Part shown: positions 23,660-33,385 of the stretch, one piece after another
Layout: every line of letters starts with the position of its first letter
Position numbering within the stretch: position 1 is the stretch's first letter
Notes under the pieces: generated by a model
The model's database searches: none
What the model was told of the DNA's origin: nothing
The model's input: only the letters and a program-made list of their open reading frames with translations
Assembly (NCBI GenBank): GCA_029204225.1
Contig: MU835320.1
Location: forward strand, 1 to 40,006
DNA: 40,006 nucleotides
Source: Diphasiastrum complanatum
Lineage: Eukaryota; Streptophyta; Lycopodiopsida; Lycopodiales; Lycopodiaceae
Reading direction: 5' to 3'
Made by a program: the position numbers and the translations under genes

Positions 23660-23671
23660 GCTCTGATACCA
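23660..23671 (-). promoter_or_regulatory. Primer-binding site, tRNA-iMet
   Basis: The plus strand reads gctctgatacca, the complement of TGGTATCAGAGC, a perfect copia primer site for initiator-Met tRNA. It directly abuts the LTR end at 23672. Confidence 0.95.
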
Positions 23672-24327
23672 TGTTAAATTCACACGTGTGGACTGTCCAC
23701 AACATGTACTTGTGATCTCCTAAGGTGTGTAGATGCACCAATATCAAGACTAGATTGAAATTCAAGATGTATCTTTGATTCTATGGCAAAAACACACTAC
23801 TACATGCATTCAATCACTTCCAACTCTCACTCACACGTGTGGGAAGTATAAAAAATTATTCTAAGTAAAAACAGGCTGCTCTCCTCGAGCAGAGAGAGAA
23901 AATCATCATGAGCTCTCGGGTAAAGAGAGAAAGCTACAAAATCACTTACACTCAAAATCCACTCAATCTCTTAATCAATTAGATCCAAATGAGAAGTACA
24001 ATGATACCAGTAGATCCATGAGCTACCACAATGCTTAACTATGATTGGACCACACTTTTTCCACCTCTTAATCCTATTGGACCATTGATCCATTCACCTC
24101 TAAATTCTATTGGACCATTTTCAAGCAAACCTCAAATTCTATTGGACCCCTCAAGGTTCCATCTCTAAATCCTATTGGACCTCTTAAATTTCATCAAACA
24201 ACCGTATTACACTTGTCTACACTCTAATTGGCACGAGTTTAGCCTCTTACTCTATTTTGGCTAAATAGTGGCATTACAAGTGGAAATGGGTAATTTGCCA
24301 TCTATGCCAAATTTGGTCCTATCAACA
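23672..24327 (-). mobile_element. Copia LTR, copy 1 (656 bp)
   Basis: On the minus strand it starts TGTTGATAGGACC and ends GTGTGAATTTAACA next to the primer site. It is about 98% identical by eye to the LTR at 24845-25501. It contains two perfect CACACGTGTG palindromes (23681 and 23832) and a phased set of CCAAT boxes (sense strand) at 24044-24241. It is preceded on the minus strand by an RT fragment and followed by primer site and gag, so one LTR serves as 3' LTR of one unit and 5' LTR of the next. Confidence 0.9.
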
Positions 24328-24844
24328 TCCTACACCTAGATGCTTGATATAAAACTTTTCCATATGGAATTTTTTCAACATAGAGTGATCATATCTAGAT
24401 TGGCATATAAAAACAAGACCTTCATAAAAATCAATCTCTAGGCCTAGGATGTAATGTAGTTCCCCTAGATCTTGCATTTTAAACTCGTAACCAAGTGCTA
24501 GCTTAGTTTCACCAACTAGCTTGATACAGCTTCCACAAAGAATAATGTCATCAACATAATTTAGAAGAATGACAATATTACTATCAACAAACTTTAGATA
24601 CATGGAAGGATCATAGTCACTAAGAGTAGATCCTAGTCAGATAAGGAAAGAATTAAGTCTTGAATACCATGATCTTGGTGCTTGCTTGAGTCCATAAAGA
24701 CTTTTGAAGAGCAAGCACACTTTGAACTCATCCTTGATGAATCCTTGATGTTAACTTCACACGTGTGGACTTGGTGCTTGCTTGAGTCCATAAAGACTTT
24801 TGAAGAGCAAGCACACTTTGAACTCATCCTTGATGAATCCTTGA
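24328..24844 (-). pseudogene. Copia RT C-half fused to LTR edges
   Basis: On the minus strand it begins immediately at the LTR end 24845 with [20 protein letters not shown], duplicated (see the 96-bp repeat). It continues [13 protein letters not shown], a stop, SDYDPSMYLKFVDSNIVI, then LNYVDDIILCG with the catalytic YVDD intact, DLGELHYILGLEI and RYDHSMLKKFHMEK. It then ends directly at the LTR start 24327 with no RNase H. It therefore represents an internally deleted copia unit: LTR, RT C-half, LTR. It overlaps the plus-strand RT fragment in content (YGLKQ to DSNIVIL) but differs at several residues, so it is a different copy. Confidence 0.9.
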
Positions 24845-24866
24845 TGTTAACTTCACACGTGTGGAC
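24675..24866. repeat. 96-bp tandem duplication across an RT/LTR junction
   Basis: Copies 24675-24770 and 24771-24866 are identical or nearly so. Each contains the RT stretch for YGLKQ back to GFIKDE plus the LTR end with the CACACGTGTG palindrome. The unit includes the fusion point, so the duplication happened after the deletion that joined LTR to RT. Confidence 0.9.
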
Positions 24867-25501
24867 TGTCCACAACATGTACTTGTGATCTCCTAAGGTG
24901 TGTAGATGCACCAATATCAAGACTAGATTGAAATTCAAGATGTATCTTTGATTCTATGGCAAAAACACACTACTACATGCATTCAATCACTTCCAACTCT
25001 CACTCACACGTGTGGGCAAGTATAAAAAATTATTCTAAGTAAAAACAGGCTGCTCTCCTCGAGCAGAGAGAAAAAATCATCATGAGCTCTCGGGTAAAGA
25101 GAGAAAGCTAGAAAATCACTTACACTCAAAATCCACTCAATCTCTTAATCAATTAGATCCAAACGAGAAGTACAATGATACTAGTAGATCCACGAGCTAC
25201 CACAATGCTTAACTATGATTGGACCACACTTTTTCCACCTCTTAATCCTATTGGACCATTGATCCATTCACCTCTAAATTCTATTGGACCATTTTCAAGC
25301 AAACCTCAAATTCTATTGGACCCCTCAAGGTTCCATCTCTAAATCCTATTGGACCTCTTAAATTTCATCAAACAAACGTATTACACTTGTCTACACTCTA
25401 ATTGGCACGAGTTTAGCCTCTTACTCTATTTTGGCTAAATAGTGGCATTACAAGTGGAAATGGGTAATTTGCCATCTATGCCAAATTTGGTCCTATCAGC
25501 A
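24845..25501 (-). mobile_element. Copia LTR, copy 2 (657 bp)
   Basis: Same LTR as 23672-24327, with roughly ten differences by eye and one 1-bp indel near 25017. Minus-strand start TGCTGATAGGACC (one change from copy 1), end GTGTGAAGTTAACA. Instead of a primer site it is followed directly by RT codons, and on its upstream side by another RT fragment. Palindromes at 24854 and 25005; CCAAT boxes begin at 25218 and 25250 and continue with the same spacing. Confidence 0.9.
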
Positions 25502-25612
25502 TCCTACACCTAGATGCTTGATATAAAAATTTTCCATATGGAATTTTTTCAACATAGAGTGAGCATATCTATATTGGCATATAAAAACAAGATCTTCATA
25601 AAAATCAATCTC
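25502..25612 (-). pseudogene. Copia RT tail, second copy
   Basis: About 110 bp nearly identical to 24328-24440. On the minus strand it encodes the end of RT (FYEGLVFIC, SMLKKFHME, FYIKHLGVG) running straight into an LTR start, with the same RT/LTR joint as in the other copy. Similarity stops near 25612. Confidence 0.85.
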
Positions 25613-27224
25613 GAGCATAGTATGTAGATGACAAGTCCATTGGGGTGGCACCTAGGGAGGTGCTACAGTTGCTTAGGTATGATATGTCATTTGATGTGTG
25701 GACGATGTTCTTCAGCTGGTGCACATGTGGTGACCTAGGGACGGGTCATGCCTACTTGGAGGTAGGTGGCATGGAGTGTACCTGGGGTGGTACATATCCT
25801 ATGGGCATGGAGTGCATTACGGGGTGATGTTAATCCAGCATGCCCATGGTTGTGAGCTGACAGGGATGGAGATGGTTGCTCAGGGAGTGACAACTGATAC
25901 TTTGGCAAGTAATCAGGTGAGATGCATGGTTATATGCATAGTAGTCTCCAGGTTGGCGTCACATGTTGTTATCCATCATTATTTGTTAATCAGGATGTAG
26001 TTTTTGGTTAGATCTAGTTGGAGTCTAGTTGCACTACAAGTGGACAGATTCTTGGGTAGCTATCAGCGGGTAATGGATACTTAGTGATCAGATGGTACAG
26101 GGTACATGTTTTTGATGCAGCTATCCTACCTTATATGCTACAGGATCATGAGTGAGTTTCTCATCACGATGGTGGATCTATTTTGCATTTGCTTTGTTTG
26201 GTTGACATGATGGATACATTGGTGAGATAGGCTCCTTGGTGGGAGGCTTATGTATTGGTCAAATCAGAGTTGACAACGTCAAGCATGGGAAGTTGAACCT
26301 ACATGGGATGTAGGACAGATAGATCATCATCAGTATCTGTGGGAGATGGGCGAGCTACTTAGGTATAGCCTATGGTGAGGTTTGTGTACATTCATTCATT
26401 GAGTCCTGGGTAGACTCTTGTGATTGGAGCACAAGGAATGAATGGGGGTCAGCTTTCAAGACCTATTGGATAGATGTACATGCTTGGACATGAGGGCATC
26501 TTAGTTACCAGTGCAGGCCATGATCGAGAGGATTTGATTTGGAGACCAGTGGTATAGCAGTGGATCTACAGGTGGCACAGGTGTTGGTACGACAAGATAC
26601 CACAGTTTGTGCAGGCCATGGTCATGTATTTGATGCTTTATCATTTGTGCTGGTTTGCATGAGTGTGCATGGGCTTGCATGTTACCTTGTCATATGAGTC
26701 TGAATCTGAGTCGGAGTTTTATGTGGTTGTGCCTTTGCTACATGTGAAACAAAGTACTCATTTTATGCTCATTGACTTGTCATTATCTACTAGCTGTCTA
26801 TCTGGTGAGGGTGCAATCTTATGGTGGCAGTAAGATTTCCTCAGGTTGAGCCTCAGTCACTCATTTATGTCAGCTTTATAGGTTTGTGCTTGTAAGTGTC
26901 TGAAAGGATGTCAGCCTAGCTAGATGGAGGATGTAAGTCTCATGGTGGCAGTGGGATTTCCTCAGTTTGATCCATGTCACTCATGTGGTCCACTTGTGGT
27001 CAAGTTGGATTGGAGACGAGTCAGTTTGGTCGAGAGTGTGGTAGACTCTCTATATGAGCATTGTGTTTACATGATACTTTGTGTGCCAAACCTGGTGGTT
27101 TGATGGTGTGCTTGAGTGTGAGTCAAGTACAGGGTAGCAAGGATATGCATAACATCTTTTGGACACTCCAGACGCTGCTACAATATATTTCTTTACTCCT
27201 ACTGCATTTGAGCTTAAGAAAGAA
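25613..27224 (+). other. Non-coding body upstream of an LTR
   Basis: Rich in G and T on the plus strand, with no recognisable protein in any frame. It contains an approximate 50-bp direct repeat, atggtggcag..ggatttcctcag-like, at about 26821-26870 and 26942-26991. It ends in a purine-rich aagaaagaa just before a TG-starting LTR, so it could be the 3' body of a non-autonomous LTR element. This is inferred from position only. Confidence 0.35.
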
Positions 27225-27680
27225 TGTTAAGAATCAGATCTGATCTGAATGTTTATTGTACTCGAAGTGCAGTATTGTAATTAACTATACATATCTTCAG
27301 TTAATTAGGATTTACAGTTTTTGGTTGTTATCGGGACGTGACCCACTATTGTCATATCAGCTGGGCACTGACCCCGTAGACGGCTACTTGGGTTAGCCGG
27401 TTAGCCACACATAGGAAAAGTTAGCCTGCACAAAGTTGTATATAGTGTATGCTATACTAGAGGGCATGTCTCGAGTTTGTCGATCGAATTTGGCCATATC
27501 AGGCCCAACCTTAGTTTGGCAGGTGGTAGGCCAATTTTAGGACACCTATCCTTTCATGCAGTTGGGACTTTTACTATATGTACAGTTTTCTCTTTGTAAT
27601 CATAAGCTTTTGCTGTGCCATCTTTGAGAGCTTGTGAGGAGTGTCTATGGTGATTGATTATGTGATCTGCATTCTTAACA
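27225..27680 (+). mobile_element. 456-bp LTR with 10-bp terminal inverted repeats
   Basis: Starts TGTTAAGAAT and ends ATTCTTAACA, a perfect 10-bp inverted repeat with canonical TG/CA ends. No primer site follows and the flanking five bases differ (aagaa versus ggatt), so it is either a 3' LTR of the body to its left or a solo LTR that has lost its target duplication. Gypsy coding begins immediately after it. The strand is not proven. Confidence 0.65.
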
Positions 27681-28653
27681 GGATTTTATCAGATGAACTA
27701 TGAGATCTTAAAGCCCTTCTTTGCAAATACCGTGACTGTCTAGCACAGAATTATGCTGAGTTGAAGGGCATATCGTTGGACGTAGTAATTCACACAATTT
27801 CTCTAGTTGGTGGGCGAAACCCATTATTAGTAGGCCATATCGGTCTAATCTACACTATGCCAAGCTGATTCATGAAGAATTAACCAAGCTTCTAGATGTA
27901 GGATTCATCTACGAGATGGAATACATAGATTGGGTATCACTTATCATGGTGGTGTCGAAGAAAAATGGTAAACTTCCAATTTGTGTAGACTACAAGAAGC
28001 TCAATGCCGTTACCAACAAGGACCATTTTTTCCTACCCTTGACAAAAAATCTGTTAGAGCAGATAGTCGGAGTAGAAGCCTATAGCTTTTTAGATGGGTT
28101 TACTGGTTATGTACAAATAGCGCTAGAAGATCAGCACAAAACTGCATTCTCTACCGACTGAGAAACTTATGCATATAAGGTGATGCCATTTGGATTGTGC
28201 AACGCTCCTAGCACCTTCCAACAAGTGATGAGCTATGCTTTCAAGGACTTTTTATGGAAATTCCTTGAGATCTTCATGGATGGCTTGTGTATTCACTCCT
28301 CTCGAGCCAAGCATTTATCTTGCTTGAAAAAGATGTTCATACAATGTCGATTATTTGCCATATCTCTAGACCTAGCTAAATGTCAGTTCTTGGTCACGCA
28401 TGACATAATGCTAGGCCATGTTGTTTTGAGGCATGGTATCGCCACCGACGTTGACAAAATCTGCATAATACTTGCTATGCCTGAACTTGGAATTATACGC
28501 GGAGTATATATCTTTATGGGACATTGCAATTATTATCGAAAGTTTGTTTTGAATTTCATCAAGTTGGTCTGTTTGATATACCAAATGACCATCCAACTCG
28601 AATGGACAACTTTGAAGCTACTGAGGCATTTCATAAACTCAAAAAAGCCTTAG
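27681..28653 (+). pseudogene. Ty3/gypsy reverse transcriptase, dead catalytic site
   Basis: Starts with LCKYRDCLAQNYAELKGI (cf. FAWNYKDMK in the minus-strand gypsy). After a frameshift near 27870: IHEELTKLLDVGFIYEMEYI, SKKNGKLPICVDYKKLNAVT, YSFLDGFTGYVQIALEDQHK. An in-frame TGA lies at 28159-28161, then VMPFGLCNAPSTFQQVMSYA and EIFMDGLCIHS, where the catalytic (Y/F)xDD has become FMDG (28273-28284). Then SLDLAKCQFL, a GHVV-type block and FMGHCNYYRKFVLNFIKL. A frameshift near 28600 moves into the RNase H frame. The loss of the second Asp, the stop and the shifts make it inactive. Same broad lineage as the 10.7-14.7 kb element, from shared FGLCNAP and FLDGF motifs. Confidence 0.9.
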
Positions 28654-29213
28654 TAATTGCTCCAATCCTACAACCCCCTATGTCAACCGTAGAATTCCAT
28701 GTCCATACAGACGCTTCTAAATATGCCATAATAAGTGTTCTTACACAACCTGGGGAGTACAAGAAGGAATACTTGATCTACTTCACCAATAGACAGTTGA
28801 TTTCTACAGAGATGAACTATACGACCATCGAGTGCGAAGTGCTAGCAATGGTATATAACGTCAAAATTTTTTGCCATTACCTTCTGGCCAATCCCTTCGT
28901 TTTCTTTGTAGATTATCAAGCCCTACTGTATCTGGTAAATATAACATGCACGACATGATGAATCACGAGATGGATGTTGCTTCTCCAAGAGTTCAACTTT
29001 AAAATAATCGTTCACAAGGGTAAGCAACACTATCTAGCTAATCACTTCTCATGGATTTGTAACATTTCTGAGAGTAGAGGGGTAGATGACGAACTCTTTG
29101 ATGCCACATTGTTCCACATCAATGTCATCCCTGAGTGGGCAGCTGACATTGTGGGATATCTTATGTCGGCATGTCCTCCTCTAGAGATGAACAAGGTGAA
29201 ACGACGTAGTTGA
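28600..29213 (+). pseudogene. Gypsy RNase H region
   Basis: Frame after the RT shift: NFEATEAFHKLKKALVIAPI, then FHVHTDASKYAIISVLTQPG (RNase H core Asp), NRQLISTEMNYTTIECEVLA, FVDYQALLYLV (in many gypsy copies D-x-x-A-L). A stop near 28957 falls before LLLQEFNFKIIVHKGKQHYL and ANHFSW, the usual end of the RNase H domain. The zinc-finger N-terminus of integrase expected next is missing. Confidence 0.88.
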
Positions 29214-29289
29214 TCATCAAATCTGCTCCCTACACGTTGATAGTTGAACAACTATATTGCATGTGCAATGATGGAGAATGCCGTTACGA

Positions 29290-29540
29290 CCTATCTTGGC
29301 TGAGAGATGCCATTTGAGAAATGGGGTATTGACTATGTCGGCCCTATTCTTCTGGTTGTGTGTGGCTCCCAAGCTCATTCTATTTTCGTAGCCACCGACT
29401 ACTTGACCAAATGGATCGAAGCCAAGACAGTGAGGAAGGCTGATGCCAACTCCACTGCCAAGTTCCTATATGAAAAAATATCTTGGTTCATTTTGGGTGC
29501 CCACTAGAACTTGTGAGTGAGTCAGGTCTACCTATTGTCA
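29290..29540 (+). pseudogene. Gypsy integrase core fragment
   Basis: FEKWGIDYVGPI (first catalytic Asp context) and FVATDYLTKWIEAKTV, then TAKFLYEKISW and ILGAH followed by a stop near 29507. The sequence continues in degraded form to about 29540. The second Asp and Glu and the C-terminal domain are absent; only about 80 codons remain. Confidence 0.85.
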
Positions 29541-29901
29541 ATAAGACGAAAGTTATTTTTACATGATTTGTCAGAAAAAGCCATATAAGTGATTTTGTTT
29601 ATCCAAAATAGTATTGAAAGAACCCTCGCCGAGTCAACCTTCACCTAGGGAACCTTTGCCAATACTATTTTTGAGTTCTGATCTATCAGATCTAGCTACT
29701 GTCAAAATTTTGAAAGATTCTGTTATAGTTTGATATTGATTTTGAGAAATTTATATTTCTATAAGTGTTAATTGCTCGATCAAAATCTTTTTTTCAAAAT
29801 CAAATTTTGATTGAAATCAAGTGATAAAGGTTTTTACAAATCAGATAGGATTAGGTGAAAAATCTAGATCCAATCTCATTGTTCTGAACTGATTTGGAAT
29901 A
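29541..29901 (+). other. Non-coding DNA between two gypsy fragments
   Basis: AT-rich. It contains ccctcgccgag and gggaacctttgcc, words resembling gaacctttgtcgag downstream of the other gypsy piece at about 35980-36005, so it may be gypsy untranslated or LTR sequence. No LTR ends found. Confidence 0.35.
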
Positions 29902-30156
29902 ATGGCTGATTCAAATATTGAGCTTGAGCTACTTGATCCTCCGATTGTTGCTCCACAAGTTAGTGATAGAAGAACACCTCGTCTAGATTTGCAAAAGTAT
30001 AATGGGTTATCCGATCCAGTAAGATTTTTCAAAATCTTTGCTAAATTGTGTGAGGTTTATGACAAAGTTTTTCCACATGATAAACTTAAGCTATTTCCTA
30101 TGTCCCTAACCGGTGTAGCTCAAGATTGATTTTACAACCAAGATGAGATTGAATGT
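29902..30156 (+). pseudogene. Gypsy gag N-terminus, interrupted
   Basis: Starts MADSNIELELLDPPIVAPQV at 29902, then RFFKIFAKLCEVYDKVFPHD, KLKLFPMSLTGVAQD, a stop, and FYNQDEIE. This fits the retrotransposon gag family (cf. KLKLFPxSLxGxAxDW). The Trp after AQD has become a TGA stop. It is cut at 30157 by the LTR of a copia element in the same orientation. The rest of the gypsy resumes at about 33386. Confidence 0.75.
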
Positions 30157-30764
30157 TGTTGGAATTCGATGCTCAGTCTCAAATCCATTCAATAATGAGC
30201 ATCCTAAAAACCCAAAACAAAAGGCTCGAATTTCTGTTCAAAGAATCGAAAAATTTCAGGATCGAAGTTTTCAAAAAATTTCAATACTGGATCGACTAAA
30301 AAAATTCTATATTTTTTGAGCCAATGTATATTTTTTTTTCAATACTTGTAAATTTCGATACTGTCGGTCTAAATCCAAACCAGCAACTTCGCGTTGACAG
30401 TCCGCCCACTTTGTACATGCATTAACTGTAATGAGGTGGTTGTAATAACTGCAACACAATGTAGTTGTAGATATTTTGTAAGATATTATTCTAGAATCTT
30501 TATCAGAAAACTTCTTCTGATTATTTGAGTTGTGTAACAAGAGTTATCACTCTCAACAATTGTAAGTTGAAGTAATCACTTCAAGCCATTGTACTCATTG
30601 TTTTTGATATTTATCAGACTGCAATTTTTTCAGTCCTACTATTCTATCGTTCTTTGTGCAACTGTGAATCTTTCAATTTGAATGTTCTGTTGCTAACTAT
30701 GGCACTTCCGATCCACACACCAAGCTCACTCCCAACTTCCTCTCATTCCCACTGATTTACGACA
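30157..30764 (+). mobile_element. 5' LTR of a plus-strand copia
   Basis: A 608-bp LTR starting TGTTGGAATTCGATGC and ending GATTTACGACA, directly before a perfect tRNA-iMet primer site. The left edge falls inside the gypsy gag frame. The 3' LTR is missing from the window, so the pair cannot be compared and no target duplication can be confirmed. Confidence 0.75.
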
Positions 30765-30776
30765 TGGTATCAGAGC
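30765..30776 (+). promoter_or_regulatory. Primer-binding site, tRNA-iMet
   Basis: TGGTATCAGAGC, a perfect copia primer site, adjoining the LTR end. Confidence 0.95.
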
Positions 30777-30904
30777 GGGCATTCCAGTAATCTGCTTCTA
30801 TTGCGGATTATTAGTCTTGTTTCTATCAATACGTTGTACTAGCAAGCATGCAACCAACAATATTTCGAAATCATTGCTTCTACTAATGATCTCACTCAAC
30901 CAGA

Positions 30905-31750
30905 ATGGATCAGTCTTCTCTAATCGAGAGACTCGATGGAGGGAACTATCATCTCTGGAAGTTCAAAATGAAGGTCATGCTATTAGCCAAAGAACTATGG
31001 GACATTGTTGACGGCACAAAAGTCAAGCCATAAGGTGATGCAGCCATTATCACCAAATGGAGACTGAGAGATGGCAAGGCATTTGCCATGATTATTGTCA
31101 ATATCAAGGATACACAGATAATTCACATACGTAATGCTCAGACAACCAAGGATGCATGGGACATCCTAGCAACCCTACATGATATCAGAGATGTTACTTC
31201 CAAGTTACACTTGATGAAAAAAATCTTCAACTTGAAGAGGTATGAAGCAGAAAGTGTTACAAGTCATATCAACACTTTCAAAAATCTTATGGAGCAAATG
31301 GCTGCAATCAATCATTGAAGATTTCGATGCTAATATGACTTTACTATCGAGTCTCCCTGAAGCCTATGAACATTGGGTCATGATAATTTTGACCCAGGAG
31401 CAAATTACTCTATCAAGAGCAATTTCGATGCTTCTACAAAGGAAATCAGAAAATTCACATCCTCCTTAGGCTCAAGGATGGATCTTCATGCTCTATATTC
31501 CAAAAAGAAGAGCAATATGCAGTTAGAATCGATTGACTCAGGCTCAAATTTTGGCTCTAGGTTAAATTCTGGCTCAGGGTCAAATTCGAACACTTCATCT
31601 TTCCAACCAAAGCAAAAATTATTCTACAAATACCGCAAGAGAACTGGACATGAGATCAAGGACTGCAGAACTTTGAAATTCAACAATGAAAAGAAAAAGC
31701 AGTTCCAACAACAAGCAAATTCAGCCTCAACCAGTTTTTTGATACATTAG
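30905..31750 (+). pseudogene. Copia gag, frame-broken
   Basis: Starts MDQSSLIERLDGGNYHLWKF at 30905, then MKVMLLAKELWDIVDGTKVK, a stop (about 31031), TTKDAWDILATLHDIRDVTS and NLKRYEAESVTSHINTFKNL. A frameshift near 31315 leads into LLSSLPEAYEHWV, and another shift into a Ser-rich linker. It ends with a damaged zinc knuckle, FYKYRKRTGHEIKDC, in which two of the four CCHC cysteines are replaced (Phe and Arg). UBN2-type gag by motif. Stop at about 31748. Confidence 0.88.
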
Positions 31751-33385
31751 CAAGGGGAAGATGAGGCAACCTTCATGACCAAAGACGGAGAACAACATGA
31801 TATCGATTCCTGGTATCTTGATTCTGGAGCAACTCAACACTTGACTCACCATCAAGACTAGTTCAAAGGTTGTAAATCTTTCACCCACTCTCGAGTTGTG
31901 CATCTCAGAGACAACTCATCACATTCAGTTCAAGGTGAAGGAATAGTCAGATTCAAATTTCAAAAGGGTGAAGTCAAGATGATGTCCAACGTTCTCCACG
32001 TCCCAAATCTGACCAAGAATCTGCTCTCAGTTAGCAAAATCACTGATTCAGGTCGGAGGGTTGAATTTGATGCAAACAACTATACCATCCTTGACAAAAC
32101 TAAAAAAGTTCTAGCTTTTGGGAGTAGAAGTGGAAACCACTACAAACTTAGCCACTGTTATTCTTCCAATAGTCAAGCTCTTCACACTTCAACTTCTAAA
32201 TCATCTGAAATGCTTTGGCATTTCAGATTAGGCCATTTGAATTTAAATAGTATTCAACAAATGTCGACTCAGAAGCTAGTACAAGATCTGCCTTCTGTTA
32301 GCAAGCCAACTTCTCCATGTGAAAGCTGTATAATCAGCAAGCATGCAAGAAGTCCATTCATTTCAGACTCGGTTCATACTTCTAAAGGCCTGTTTGATCT
32401 TATACATAGCGACATCTGTGGCCCTATGCAGACTGCTTCCAAAGGAGGAGCTCTATACCTCCTAACCTTCATCGATGACTTCTCTTGAAGGACTGCAACC
32501 TACTTTCAAAAGTCAGAGGCATTCAAGTTTTTCACACAGTACAAGGCGTACGCTGAAAATCAGACCCATAGGAAGATTAAAGCTCTACACATAGATGGAG
32601 GGGGAGAATTATCTCCACCAAATTTAAAGAGTTCTGCAAGGCCAACAGAATACATCAACAATTCACAACGAGCTACTCACCTTAGTCCAATGGTGTATCT
32701 GAATGGAAGAATCAGACCCTTATCGAAAGTTTCAAGAGCATGATGGCCCATGCCACTCTTCTGAAGAAATTTTGGGCAAAAGTTGTTACTACAGCCGCCT
32801 ACCTACAAAATCGATCCATCACCAAATCCTTGAATAGAAAGACACCTTATTAGGTATGGACATGATTGAAACCATCACTCAAGAATATTAGAATGTTTGA
32901 TTGCATCATTTATGCTCAGATCCTTGAAGATCTTAGGAAGAAGCTAGATGACAAAAGCATATAATCGATTTTTGTTGGCTACTCCCCAGATCACAAGGCA
33001 TATAAGCTCTACAATCTGGAAACAAAAAAATCATTCACAAGAAGAGATGTTATCTTTGTGGAAAATCGATTTATTAACCACAAGAGAAAAGCTCAAGAGA
33101 TTTCTGATCCAGGTATCGAAAATTTTCTGATATAGGTATTGAAAAAGATCCCAAGATCAAAAATCAGGAAATTGATACAAACTCATAAAATGAGACAGAA
33201 CCTCAACAAGATGAATCACATCAAGGGGTCGAGACTCAACCAGGAAGATCAAATCGACCAAGACAATCTCCATCCAGATTTATGGACGATGCAACTTACT
33301 ACTTCGTGCAAGAACCAAACACAGTATCGGAGGCGATGTCTACACCTGATGCTGATCAATGGAAGGCAGTGATGGACACTGAATT
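31751..33385 (+). pseudogene. Copia protease and integrase, decaying
   Basis: Protease: DIDSWYLDSGATQHLTHHQD with an intact DSGA, then a stop. Continues NVLHVPNLTKNLLSVSKI, the pre-integrase zinc region (LWHFRLGHLN, CESCIISKHARSPF) and integrase LIHSDICGPM and LTFIDDFS, followed by a stop near 32486. From there the frame is badly broken, but ALHIDGGGEL is readable at about 32585 and VSEAMSTPDADQWKAVMDTE in broken frames near 33330. This last motif starts the RT and is cut at about 33385, where gypsy sequence resumes. RT, RNase H and the 3' LTR are absent. Confidence 0.88.

Noticed and set aside
27225-27680. DNA transposon (MITE) interpretation of the 456-bp element
   Set aside because: The ends are TG/CA, as in LTRs, and no flanking target duplication is visible. 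An LTR is more likely, though a MITE is not fully excluded.
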